From positions 47,342 to 111,341 of the forward strand of contig JABWCR010000013.1 of assembly GCA_013359125.1 (NCBI GenBank): 64,000 nt of DNA. Direction: 5' to 3'. The position numbers and the translations under genes are program-made. Of the stretch, positions 1-8,180 are shown piece by piece (position 1 is the stretch's first letter; each line of letters opens with the position of its first letter). The notes beneath the pieces were generated by a model. The model was not told where the DNA came from and did not search any database. It worked only from the letters and a program-made list of their open reading frames with translations. Source of the DNA: Armatimonadota bacterium. GTDB lineage: Bacteria > Armatimonadota > Fimbriimonadia > Fimbriimonadales > GBS-DC.

Positions 1-428
1 AGCCGCGATACAACCTGATCGATCGCGCGATAGAGACCGAACTGCTGCCCCTTTGCCTCGATCAACAAATCGGCGTCATGGTCTATAGCCCCTTGGCGGG
101 CGGCATTCTGACCGGCAAATACCGGCAAGGCGAGCCGTTTCCGCCCGGCACGCGCGGCGCCGAGAGCGAACTATTCCGTCGCATTCGCGCTCTGCCGCAC
201 AATCTGGAACGCGGGCAGAAACTGGCCGGGATGTTGCAAGAATTGCCTCGACCGCCGGTCCAATCCGCCATTGCTTGGACGCTCGGACATCCGGCTATAA
301 CCAGCGCGATCATCGGCGCGCGAAACCCGGAGCAGCTAGAATGGATCCTCAACGACTGGCCAGGCCCCCTGCCGCCCGAAGAGCAAAAACGGCTCAACGA
401 AGCCAGCCAACCGCCGCCGATCAACTGA
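1..428 (+). CDS. Aldo/keto reductase, C-terminal part (5' end outside window)
   Basis: The reading frame is open from base 3 and ends at TGA 426-428, giving about 141 residues. The visible part has the AKR landmarks PRYNLIDR and GVMVYSPLAGGILTGKY (strand 6/7 region of the TIM barrel), then IAWTLGHPAITSAIIGARNPEQL, where the I-x-G-x-R stretch contacts the NADP phosphate in this family. The family reduces aldehydes and ketones with NADPH in the cytosol. The catalytic Tyr/Lys/Asp part lies upstream of the window, so the substrate cannot be judged. An internal ATG at 78 is not the real start. The stop is followed directly by a dispersed repeat. Confidence 0.9.
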   Translation, partial: PRYNLIDRAIETELLPLCLDQQIGVMVYSPLAGGILTGKYRQGEPFPPGTRGAESELFRRIRALPHNLERGQKLAGMLQELPRPPVQSAIAWTLGHPAITSAIIGARNPEQLEWILNDWPGPLPPEEQKRLNEASQPPPIN

Positions 429-432
429 TTTC

Positions 433-718
433 GAAGCGTCCCCACGAGCCCAAAGAACGGGCCAGGACGGGCCGGGAGGGCGAGCGTCCCCGCGAGCCGA
501 AAGAACGGGCCAGGACGGACCGGGAGGGCGAGCGTCCCCGCGAGCCGAAAGAACAGGCCAGGACGGACCGGGAGGGCGAGCCTTTGGGAGGGCGAGCGTC
601 CCCGCGAGCCGAAAGAGCGGACCGGGAGGGCGATCGTCCCCGCGAGCCTAAAAGAACAGGCTGGCGTTCCGTCCGAACGGGATTTTTTCGAAATGTAGCA
701 CAATTTTGAGTACGAATC
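433..718. repeat. Dispersed GC-rich repeat, copy 1 (tandem array plus right terminus)
   Basis: Tandem units carrying GCGAGCGTCCCCGCGAGCC start near 432, 480, 528, 576 (cut short), 592 and 630, spaced mostly 48 or 38 bp. The 48-bp units carry an extra CAGGACGGAC-type insert. The array ends in a terminus at 674-718 containing AAATGTAGCACAATTTTGAG and GTACGAATC, which recurs in the three other copies in this window. All frames are open across the array only because it lacks stop codons; I do not regard the ORFs as genes. No left terminus is visible here. Confidence 0.85.
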
Positions 719-775
719 CCATCCAAATAAGGTCGCCCATCGCCGGGCTGCACGCCCTTCATGCCCTGAGGTCGT

Positions 776-805
776 TTGACTTCAAGCCAGGCCATCGGCT
801 ATAAT
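776..805 (+). promoter_or_regulatory. Sigma70-type promoter of hppA
   Basis: TTGACT at 776-781 and TATAAT at 800-805 are separated by 18 bp, close to the housekeeping consensus. Transcription would start near 812, leaving a leader of about 74 nt before the hppA start at 886. I see no clear riboswitch-like structure in this leader. Confidence 0.7.
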
Positions 806-885
806 TAGGCCGCTTTAATCGCCCGTTTCGGTTGCATGGAGGCATGCGCTTTGGGGCGAACCGATCCGAAGGAGGGATTTTACGG

Positions 886-3480
886 ATGCGATTTTCACGC
901 CGACCGTTACCCGCCAGGCGAAGCAGCGCGATTGCGCCGATCGCCGCGGGCATGGCGCTGGCGTCGCTCTGTGCGGCTTGGATGGCTGCCGGAGCGTTCC
1001 TAGCGCCCGTTGTTCTGTTGACCCTGCTTGCGCTTTGCGCATTGAGATACCGATTGGCGACTCCGGTCGCCTTTTTGATTTCTGGCCTGGCTCTGGCAAG
1101 CCCCGATAGCGAGCACGTCAGCGAGGCCAACCTTGTCGTCCCCAACCTGTCCGATACTGCAACAGCCAGTTTTCTGGGCATGTCGGGACACAACCTGTTG
1201 ATGATCGGCATCGTCGTCTCGCTGCTCGGTATGGTGTTCGGGCTGGCGGTCTATTCCCAACTCAGGGGCATGCCCGTGCACAAGTCGATGCTGGAGATCA
1301 GCGAACTGATCTACGAAACCTGCAAGACCTACCTGCTGACCCAGATGAAGTTCATCACCATCCTCTGGTTCTTCATCGGCGCGGTCATCACGGCCTACTT
1401 TGCGTTCTTCCTAAAGTTCGAGCCGGTCAAGGTCGTAATCATCCTGATCTTCTCGCTGGTCGGCATCGCGGGCAGCATGGTGGTAGCCTGGTTCGGCATT
1501 CGCGTGAACACCTTTGCCAACTCGCGCACGGCGTTTGCGGCGCTGGGCGGCAAGCCGTTCCCCTGCTACGCCATTCCGATCAAGGCAGGCATGAGCATCG
1601 GCATGTTGCTGATCTCGGTCGAACTTTTGATCATGCTCGGCATCTTGCTCTTCATCCCCGGCGACTATGCGGGCGCCTGTTTCATCGGCTTTGCAGTCGG
1701 CGAATCGCTCGGCGCGGCCGCGCTTAGGGTAGCGGGCGGAATCTTTACCAAGATCGCCGACATCGGCGCCGACCTGATGAAGATCGTCTTCAAGATCAAG
1801 GAAGACGATGCTCGAAACCCGGGCGTCATTGCAGACTGCACAGGCGACAACGCAGGCGACTCGGTCGGTCCGTCGGCAGACGGCTTCGAGACCTACGGCG
1901 TAACCGGCGTCGCGCTGATCACCTTCATCCTGCTGGCGGTTACCAATCCAGCCGTGCAGGTTCAACTGTTAGTCTGGATATTCGTCATTCGCGTCATCAT
2001 GGTCGCCGCAAGCGCGGTGGCTTACTTTGTAAACGACGCGATCGCCAAGGCCAGATATGGGGCGGCTAATGAATTCAACTACGAGGCGCCGCTCACTTCG
2101 TTGGTTTGGATCACCTCGATCCTCTCCATCGGCCTGACCTTTATCGCCTCTAAGATGCTCATCCCCACGCTGGACGGAAACGACAACTTGTGGCTGCCGC
2201 TGGCCGGAATCATTACCTGCGGAACGCTCGCGGGCGCCATCATCCCCGAGTTGGTCAAGGTCTTTACGTCCACCGAATCGGGGCACGTCAGCGAAGTCGT
2301 TACGTCATCCAGGGAAGGCGGCTCGTCGCTCAACATCCTCTCCGGTTTCGTCGCTGGCAACTACAGCGCGTTCTGGCTGGGCGCCACGATCACCGGCCTG
2401 ATGGGCATCGCCTGGTGGCTCAGTTCGCATGGGCTCGGTCAGCTCATGACCATCAACAATCACGACGCATCGGCCGTCTTTGCGTTCGGTCTGGTGGCCT
2501 TCGGCTTTTTGGGCATGGGGCCGGTTACCATCGCGGTCGATAGCTACGGCCCGGTAACCGATAACGCTCAGTCCGTCTACGAGCTCTCCATGATCGAATC
2601 GCAGCCGAACATCGAAGCGGAGCTTAAAAAAGACTTCGGCATCGACGCCAATTTCGAGTTGGCCAAGCACAATCTGGAGGCCAACGACGGTGCGGGCAAT
2701 ACGTTTAAGGCAACGGCCAAACCGGTCTTGATCGGCACGGCGGTGGTCGGCGCAACCACGATGATCTTCTCGATCATCCTGATGCTGACCAACAAACTGC
2801 AGCCCGAACTGCTTGCCAAACTCTCCATCCTCTATCCGCCGTTCTTGCTGGGTCTGATCGCGGGCGGCGCGGTCATCTACTGGTTCACCGGCGCATCGAC
2901 CCAAGCCGTAACGACGGGCGCCTATCGAGCGGTCGAGTTCATCAAGAAGAACATCAAGCTAGAAGGCGTCGAAAAGGCGTCGATCGAAGACAGCAAAAAG
3001 GTCGTCGAGATCTGCACCCAATACGCGCAAAAGGGAATGTACAACATCTTCTTCACCGTGTTCTTGGGCACGCTCGCGTTTGCCTGCTTCGAGTCGTTCT
3101 TCTTCATCGGCTACCTGATCGCCATCGCGCTGTTCGGCCTGTTCCAAGCGCTCTTTATGGCTAACGCCGGCGGCGCATGGGACAATGCCAAGAAGATCGT
3201 AGAGGTGGAACTGAAAGAGAAGGGCACCGATCTGCACGCGGCCACAGTCGTAGGCGATACGGTCGGCGATCCGTTCAAGGACACCTCGTCCGTCGCGATG
3301 AACCCGATCATCAAGTTCACCACGCTCTTTGGGTTGCTGGCGGTCGAACTGGCCGAGCAACTGACGACCGACCAGCGACATATTGCAGCGGGCTTGCTGT
3401 TCCTGGGTTGTCTCTACTTTGTCCATCGGTCGTTCTACGGCATGAGAATCCAGACAGGAAAGCTGGTAAAAGCGCACTAG
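886..3480 (+). CDS. hppA: Membrane-bound ion-pumping pyrophosphatase
   Basis: 864 residues. Homodimeric membrane pyrophosphatases hydrolyse PPi and pump H+ and/or Na+ across the inner membrane. Around 15 or more hydrophobic segments are visible. Family motifs include VIADCTGDNAGDSVGPSADG, FETYGVTG, GPVTDNAQ and the C-terminal NAGGAWDNAKK and DTVGDPFKDTS. The GNTFKA segment has Lys where K+-dependent enzymes have Ala, suggesting K+ independence. The usual D-x7-K-x-E loop is replaced by DIGADLMKIVFKIKEDD, so this belongs to a divergent branch. I chose ATG 886 because GAAGGAGGG (868-876) precedes it; an upstream TTG at 832 in the same frame has no such site. The N-terminus before the first conserved helix is long and partly Arg-rich. 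Confidence 0.93.
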   Translation: MRFSRRPLPARRSSAIAPIAAGMALASLCAAWMAAGAFLAPVVLLTLLALCALRYRLATPVAFLISGLALASPDSEHVSEANLVVPNLSDTATASFLGMSGHNLLMIGIVVSLLGMVFGLAVYSQLRGMPVHKSMLEISELIYETCKTYLLTQMKFITILWFFIGAVITAYFAFFLKFEPVKVVIILIFSLVGIAGSMVVAWFGIRVNTFANSRTAFAALGGKPFPCYAIPIKAGMSIGMLLISVELLIMLGILLFIPGDYAGACFIGFAVGESLGAAALRVAGGIFTKIADIGADLMKIVFKIKEDDARNPGVIADCTGDNAGDSVGPSADGFETYGVTGVALITFILLAVTNPAVQVQLLVWIFVIRVIMVAASAVAYFVNDAIAKARYGAANEFNYEAPLTSLVWITSILSIGLTFIASKMLIPTLDGNDNLWLPLAGIITCGTLAGAIIPELVKVFTSTESGHVSEVVTSSREGGSSLNILSGFVAGNYSAFWLGATITGLMGIAWWLSSHGLGQLMTINNHDASAVFAFGLVAFGFLGMGPVTIAVDSYGPVTDNAQSVYELSMIESQPNIEAELKKDFGIDANFELAKHNLEANDGAGNTFKATAKPVLIGTAVVGATTMIFSIILMLTNKLQPELLAKLSILYPPFLLGLIAGGAVIYWFTGASTQAVTTGAYRAVEFIKKNIKLEGVEKASIEDSKKVVEICTQYAQKGMYNIFFTVFLGTLAFACFESFFFIGYLIAIALFGLFQALFMANAGGAWDNAKKIVEVELKEKGTDLHAATVVGDTVGDPFKDTSSVAMNPIIKFTTLFGLLAVELAEQLTTDQRHIAAGLLFLGCLYFVHRSFYGMRIQTGKLVKAH

Positions 3481-3506
3481 CTGCAAACCTAAACCCGATG
3501 TATACT

Positions 3507-3541
3507 ATGCGGGGCGAGATGGCCAATTCGCCCCGCATTTT
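3507..3541 (+). terminator. Hairpin with T-run after hppA
   Basis: An 11-bp perfect stem (ATGCGGGGCGA / TCGCCCCGCAT) closes a 10-nt loop and is followed by TTTT. It fits an intrinsic terminator for hppA. TATACT at 3501-3506 lies just upstream and could serve as the -10 of the next gene, in which case the hairpin would be in that gene's leader; the sequence alone does not decide this. Confidence 0.6.
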
Positions 3542-3558
3542 GCTCTGAGGAGCATACT

Positions 3559-4311
3559 ATGAAGACCTTCGCTATGGTGTTGCTTGCGTCGCTGCTCGTT
3601 GCAGGCCATTCGCAAGTTACTCTGATCTCCAGCACGTTCGATACGGATGACGAGGGCTGGAACATTTTCTCGGACGGGCGAGACTTTCAATGGGTGAGCA
3701 ACGTCGGCAACCCGCCCGGCTCGGTCTTCGCCATCGATATCACCAATGGTCAGTGGTGGTACTTCCGTGCATCCGATGCGTTTTTGAGAAACAAGAGCGC
3801 GGCCTATGGCGGCACGCTCTCTTGGCAAATCAACTGCAACGCTCGCGACGCGTCGAACAACACGATTCCCGATGTCGTCCTGATCGGAGCAGGCATGACG
3901 CTCGTCTACGATCTGCCTCAACCAGTCGTCAACGTCTGGCACCCCTACTCGGTCTCGCTGGTCGAGACTGCAGGCTGGCGGATCAACTCGTTTACGGGCG
4001 CGGTTCCGACCGAAGCGCAGTTTAGAGCCGTTTTGGCCAACTTGACGGCTATGCGTCTGCGCGGCGAGTTTCGCACCGGCGCCGATCAGGCCTATCTGGA
4101 CAACGTCGCCATGACCGGATTCTGCCCGTCTCAAGGTCAGATGATCGGCGATTTGAACGGCGACCGGATAGTGGACGACACCGACCTGTCTCTCGTGCTA
4201 GAGGCGTTTGGACAGACGGGTTGGGCGATGGCGGAAGACACCAACTGCGACGGCATCATCGACGACATCGATCTGGCGAATGTGCTAGAGAACTTCGGTC
4301 GGACGTGGTGA
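3559..4311 (+). CDS. Secreted protein: laminin-B-like domain plus dockerin-like tail
   Basis: 250 residues with a Sec signal peptide (about residues 1-19, MKTFAMVLLASLLVAGHSQ). Residues about 20-185 resemble the laminin B (domain IV) fold: GWW-type aromatic core (GQWWYFRAS), KSAAYGGTLSW and a C-terminal QAYLDNVAMTG strand. Residues about 195-250 hold two EF-hand-like dockerin repeats, DLNGDRIVDDTDL and DTNCDGIIDDIDL, each followed by a VLE-x-FG helix end. The tail recurs in four other secreted proteins of the window. GAGGAG precedes the ATG. It converges with the next gene. The binding partner is unknown; no cohesin is encoded here. Confidence 0.8.
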   Translation: MKTFAMVLLASLLVAGHSQVTLISSTFDTDDEGWNIFSDGRDFQWVSNVGNPPGSVFAIDITNGQWWYFRASDAFLRNKSAAYGGTLSWQINCNARDASNNTIPDVVLIGAGMTLVYDLPQPVVNVWHPYSVSLVETAGWRINSFTGAVPTEAQFRAVLANLTAMRLRGEFRTGADQAYLDNVAMTGFCPSQGQMIGDLNGDRIVDDTDLSLVLEAFGQTGWAMAEDTNCDGIIDDIDLANVLENFGRTW

Positions 4312-4338
4312 GGATTTCGAACAAGACGAAGGCCCCTC

Positions 4339-6321
4339 TCACACCCCGCCGTCGCTCAGGTCCTTCTTCTCCAACGTAACCGGCCTCGCCGATATGCTCC
4401 GGTCGCCCACGGTCAACGTCAATCGCGCGATCTTGGACTGAAACTCCATGTCCTTGCTCACCGGCTCTTGTCCCGTCTCGCTCGCAACCAGCGCCATTCG
4501 AACCCGCGGCTGCTCTAGCTTCAGTTCGATGCGCGCAGTGTTGGCCACTGTGTTGGCGTCGGCCTCTACGGGCGGCTGACCCTTCATCGCGGCTCCCAAC
4601 TGCATCGCCCATGCAAACTGCCGCTGCTGTTGGGGGGTCAGAATCTTGACCGCCACCGCTTCGCCCTTCTGGAGCGCATCCTTCTGCATGGCCGACAGCG
4701 ACCCGTAAAGCCTATACGCGGCTCGAGTAGCCGGGTCTTCCTTGAGGTCCATCAACGAGCCAATGCCCATCAGAGCGGGCATTGCAATCCGCGAACTAAA
4801 GGTAAACGTCCCATCTCCAGAACCCGCTGTGGGCATCGAGAGCGAGTTCTGCCGTTCGGCCAGTGCGTGTATCTGCGGTTCGGTCAGATGCGCGATCTCG
4901 CCGAGGTCGTCCAAAGTTTGCTGCCGTTTGACGCCGTCCTTGGAGTAAAACCACTTTGCGAACTTCTCTTGCGAAACGTCGTGCAGTCGAGCAAAGGGCC
5001 TCTCCTCATATTGAACGATCGCCCAGTCGCCGTCCAGACGGCCCAGATATCGCTTCTCTGTCAGATAGTTCAGCGCGGCCTTGAGCGTCCCCAGCATATC
5101 GGGCGGGTTGGTGGCATCGTCAGGAGAATAGAGCGGATAGTACTCGGCGGCCAAGCAGACCTTCGCCTTCTTCGCGGCATCGGCAGTCAGGATCGCCGCT
5201 CGGTTCAGCGGATCGGTCTTGATCGCTGGATTGGCATCGGTAACACGGGCCAAGATTCGCTCATCGTCGATCTCCTTCGATTCCTTCTTGGTCATGCGCC
5301 AGATCATCTCCGCCAGCTTCCAATCGGCCGGGTTCAAAGCGCGATCGGTATCGAACAGATCGGCGATACCGCCGCCGATCGAAATGTCGCGACTGATAAA
5401 CCGCGCCATAACGCGATTGCCCGGCTGTTCTGGCGGGCCAATGGTGTAGGTTACTTGCCCAGTATCCGGGCTTTGATACAGCACGACGATGATCTCTTGC
5501 ATGGCTTGCGCGCGCTCTTCCTGCTCTCGCAAGCCTTGCCGCGCAGCCTCCGGAATCTGGACTTCCGCGCCCGCGGAATCGACTGCTCTGATCGACATAA
5601 CCGCCGAGTTTCGTTTTCTCCACATCTCCAGCGTGTCGGGCGGAACAGGAGTGTTCTGGGCGGCCGTGCTAAAGGCCAAGGGTTCGCCGGCTTTCAATCG
5701 AGCCAAATCGGGCGGGCTAAGACGCGCGAACGTGGCCGCGGCCACCCAATCCTCCCAACTGGTCAAGAATCCCATCGCCTTGTCCAGCAATAGTCGCTTG
5801 GCTTGTTCTTGGCTGACGGCGATGCCATCTTTGGCCGTGTCGACGCGCATCTGCTTGGCCTCGGCCAACATTTCGTCAAACCCGACCTTCGAAGCACGCG
5901 CCAATGCCTGGCTGGCCATTGCTCTCAGCAGATCCTGGCTCAGCGCGCGCATGTCGCGAGCATACTGCTCGTCGGCTCGGCGCAAATCGCCCTTCTGATA
6001 AAGCGTATATTCTGCGCCGCCCGATCCGTCTCGCTTGCTCCAGTCAAAATCGAATGCCTCGGCCAGTCGCGACAAAACCTCGTGCAAGGGCTTGCCCTCG
6101 GCCACCAAGATAGCTCGGTGCTCTGCAATGGCGCGGTCGGCGATCAGCTTCACGCCAGACTGCGCAGAAAGCTCGGTCAGCAGAGCGCCCAACGGCTTTC
6201 CTGCCGCGTAGACGGCGGTCGATTTGTTCAATCGCTCGTCAGCGGTCGCATCCAAGTGAGATTGAGCATGAACAACCGCGACAGAAACCAACAATCCTAT
6301 GAGCAAGCAAGCACGATGCAT
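4339..6321 (-). CDS. Secreted hypothetical protein with STN-like N-terminal domain
   Basis: 660 residues. A signal peptide (MHRACLLIGLLVSVAVVHAQ) is followed by a stretch around residues 35-95 (GKPLGALLTELSAQSGVKL ... GKPLHEVLSRLAEAFDFDW) that resembles the secretin/TonB short N-terminal (STN) domain found in periplasmic proteins. The remaining 500 or so residues are mostly helical in appearance and I recognise no enzyme motif. AGGAGG lies 7 nt before the ATG. The gene stands alone between convergent and codirectional neighbours. Function unknown; periplasmic location is inferred from the signal peptide. Confidence 0.75.
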   Translation of the reverse strand: MHRACLLIGLLVSVAVVHAQSHLDATADERLNKSTAVYAAGKPLGALLTELSAQSGVKLIADRAIAEHRAILVAEGKPLHEVLSRLAEAFDFDWSKRDGSGGAEYTLYQKGDLRRADEQYARDMRALSQDLLRAMASQALARASKVGFDEMLAEAKQMRVDTAKDGIAVSQEQAKRLLLDKAMGFLTSWEDWVAAATFARLSPPDLARLKAGEPLAFSTAAQNTPVPPDTLEMWRKRNSAVMSIRAVDSAGAEVQIPEAARQGLREQEERAQAMQEIIVVLYQSPDTGQVTYTIGPPEQPGNRVMARFISRDISIGGGIADLFDTDRALNPADWKLAEMIWRMTKKESKEIDDERILARVTDANPAIKTDPLNRAAILTADAAKKAKVCLAAEYYPLYSPDDATNPPDMLGTLKAALNYLTEKRYLGRLDGDWAIVQYEERPFARLHDVSQEKFAKWFYSKDGVKRQQTLDDLGEIAHLTEPQIHALAERQNSLSMPTAGSGDGTFTFSSRIAMPALMGIGSLMDLKEDPATRAAYRLYGSLSAMQKDALQKGEAVAVKILTPQQQRQFAWAMQLGAAMKGQPPVEADANTVANTARIELKLEQPRVRMALVASETGQEPVSKDMEFQSKIARLTLTVGDRSISARPVTLEKKDLSDGGV

Positions 6322-6376
6322 GGAAGAACCTCCTAAACTGATTCAAATACGGGCGTAGGCGCCGCCGGTTTCACTC

Positions 6377-6820
6377 TCAATGGGCGTTAGGCCGAAAACT
6401 CAGCACCGGGCAACCCGCCAACCGAACCACTTTCTCTGCAACCGAACCGAACAGCACATGCTTCCAGCCGGTGTGTCCATGGGTGGCGATGACGATCATG
6501 TCGGCGGCGACTTCCTTGGCGTGTTCGACAATCTGGTCGCACGGTTCGCCTCGAACCGTCTTGCCTTCGGCCTCAATGCCTTGCGATCGGAGCTCTTGAA
6601 CGAGCTTTTTCATCTCCTCTTCCGCCGACTTTCGAAGCTCGTCTTCGTAGAGCGCCGTCTCGAAGCCAATGGATGCAGGAGCGAGCGGAATCGGCGGAAC
6701 GACGTGAATCAGGTAGAGTTTCGCGCCAAACTGCTTTGCCAGACCCTTAGCCATCGCAAGCGCGGCCATAGCCGGATCGCTAAAATCGGTCGGGCAGACG
6801 ATCTTCGATAGTTGAAGCAT
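6377..6820 (-). CDS. Universal stress protein (UspA family)
   Basis: 147 residues, typical length for a single-domain UspA protein. The N-terminus KIVCPTDFSDPAMAAL carries the family aspartate. The C-terminal ATHGHTGWKHVLFGSVAEKV contains the G-2x-G-9x-G(S/T)-type ATP-binding signature (here GHTG...FGSVAEKVV), so it probably binds ATP. The frame is open further upstream, but ATG 6818-6820 is preceded by AAGGAGG and begins where the family begins. The start lies 2 nt after the stop of the Rrf2 gene, so the two are one transcript. Confidence 0.88.
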   Translation of the reverse strand: MLQLSKIVCPTDFSDPAMAALAMAKGLAKQFGAKLYLIHVVPPIPLAPASIGFETALYEDELRKSAEEEMKKLVQELRSQGIEAEGKTVRGEPCDQIVEHAKEVAADMIVIATHGHTGWKHVLFGSVAEKVVRLAGCPVLSFRPNAH

Positions 6821-6822
6821 TT

Positions 6823-7269
6823 TTAGGCCTCCTTGAGGCGCTCCCACGGTGGATTCTGCTCGGACATTTTGTCCAGGGTGCACGCGGCCAGCTCTTGCTC
6901 TACGCGCTCCCGCATTCGCGACCAGCTGGCATGGGCGGCGCATGGCTTTTCCGGCCGGCAGATGTCGCGCTTGTCCAGCAGACACTGCGCCTTCTCGATC
7001 GGGCCTTCTACGGCGTGCACGATGTCGAGAAAGCTGATCTGGTCTGCAGGTCGCGCTAATGAAAACCCTCGGACGCGGCCCTTGTGCGCGTTGATCAATC
7101 GACCTCGAACCAACAGGTCGAATATCGAATAGAGAAAATGGACCGACACCTCGGCTTCTGCAGCCAAGTTCTTGACGGTTTCGACGGCGCCTTCGCCCTT
7201 TGTGGCAAGAATCGCCATCGTTCGCACGGCATACTCGGTCCTTGCGCCCAATTCCAGAAGCCTGACCAT
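6823..7269 (-). CDS. Rrf2-family transcriptional regulator with three cysteines
   Basis: 148 residues. The N-terminal winged helix (ARTEYAVRTMAILA ... VKNLAAEAEVSVHFLYSIF, VRGRLINAHKGRVRGFSLA) matches the Rrf2/IscR family. Cys96, Cys104 and Cys110 form C-x7-C-x5-C in the position where IscR and NsrR bind an Fe-S cluster (IscR uses C-x5-C-x5-C), so a redox- or NO-sensing cluster is plausible but not certain. A GCGAGGC Shine-Dalgarno-like stretch precedes the ATG. A TATACT -10-like box sits at 7310-7315. It is cotranscribed with the downstream UspA gene, which is a likely target. Confidence 0.85.
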   Translation of the reverse strand: MVRLLELGARTEYAVRTMAILATKGEGAVETVKNLAAEAEVSVHFLYSIFDLLVRGRLINAHKGRVRGFSLARPADQISFLDIVHAVEGPIEKAQCLLDKRDICRPEKPCAAHASWSRMRERVEQELAACTLDKMSEQNPPWERLKEA

Positions 7270-7309
7270 GCTGTTTGCCTCGCTTGGTTAAATAGCTTTA
7301 CTGGACTGG

Positions 7310-7315
7310 AGTATA
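7310..7315 (-). promoter_or_regulatory. Possible -10 box for the Rrf2-UspA pair
   Basis: TATACT on the minus strand lies about 40 nt upstream of the Rrf2 start, in the 50-nt gap after atpG. I see no good -35. It would let the regulator pair be transcribed apart from the atp operon. Confidence 0.35.
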
Positions 7316-7319
7316 CCTG

Positions 7320-8180
7320 TTACTTCAGCGCTTCGGCGCCGGAGACCACTTCTAAGATCTCTTTCGTAATCGAAGCTTGGCGCATTCGGTTCATCGTCAG
7401 CGTCAGTTCTTTGATCATCTTCCCCGCATTGTCGCTGGCCATCGACATGGCCGTCATGCGCGCGCCGTGCTCGCTTGCGGAGGCTTCCAAAAGCGCCTGA
7501 AAGACCTGGTTGAACAGGTAGCGGGGCAGAAGCTTGGCCAAAAGTTCGGGCGCCGGAGGCTCAAAAAGAAAGTCTCGGCTGTGCCCGCCGTCGCCTTCTT
7601 CTACTGGCGGCTCGATGGGCAGCAATTGCACGACCGTCGGTATCTGGGTCAGCGGGCTGATGAACTTGGGAAAAACCAAGTGCACAGCGTCCACTGAGCC
7701 CGACTCAAAGGCGTCTCGCAATCGATTCGTCAGTTCCATGGCCTGCTCGACGGTAACGCCCGTGTTCGGCATCGAATCGGCAAAGGCAATCTGGTAGTCT
7801 CGCCGCGAAAAGAACTGATGACCGCGCTTTCCCATGCAAAAGAGCGTCGCGTTGCTTCGATCAACGTCTCGGAGCACATCGGTCGCCTTTCGAATGACGT
7901 TCAGATTGAACGAGCCGCACAGCCCGCGATCCGAGGTCAGAATCAACGTTCCAACTTGTCGAATCTCGCGCTTTTCCAACAGAGGATTGGGCGGCAGATC
8001 GCCCGCACGGCCCAGTTCCACCATCACTTCGCGCATCTTTTCGGCATAGGGCCTGGCGGCCAGCGCGCGATCCTGCGCGCGGCGCAGTCGCGCCGCCGAC
8101 ACCAGCTTCATGGCGCGGGTGATCTGCTGAATGTTCTTCGCGGCTTTTATGCGCCCGCGAATGGCGCGGACGGACATCAT
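7320..8180 (-). CDS. atpG: F1Fo ATP synthase gamma subunit
   Basis: 286 residues, the usual size. Gamma forms the central stalk that rotates inside the alpha/beta hexamer. The conserved N-terminal helix reads [20 protein letters not shown] and the C-terminal helix reads [20 protein letters not shown], both diagnostic. It is the last atp gene of the operon and its ATG overlaps the atpA stop (ATGA). In most bacteria atpD and atpC follow; here an Rrf2 gene follows instead. Confidence 0.97.
   Translation of the reverse strand: MMSVRAIRGRIKAAKNIQQITRAMKLVSAARLRRAQDRALAARPYAEKMREVMVELGRAGDLPPNPLLEKREIRQVGTLILTSDRGLCGSFNLNVIRKATDVLRDVDRSNATLFCMGKRGHQFFSRRDYQIAFADSMPNTGVTVEQAMELTNRLRDAFESGSVDAVHLVFPKFISPLTQIPTVVQLLPIEPPVEEGDGGHSRDFLFEPPAPELLAKLLPRYLFNQVFQALLEASASEHGARMTAMSMASDNAGKMIKELTLTMNRMRQASITKEILEVVSGAEALK

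Noticed and set aside
421..795. Repeat-rich ORFs on both strands in copies 1 and 2
   Set aside because: They arise from a stop-free tandem unit whose period is not a multiple of three in most places; they have no start signals and no family features.
832..885. TTG 832 as hppA start
   Set aside because: It lacks a Shine-Dalgarno, while ATG 886 has GAAGGAGGG at good distance.
4630..5793. 387-codon ORF antisense to the 4339 gene
   Set aside because: It is a shadow of a gene with a signal peptide and a good Shine-Dalgarno; no motif on this strand.
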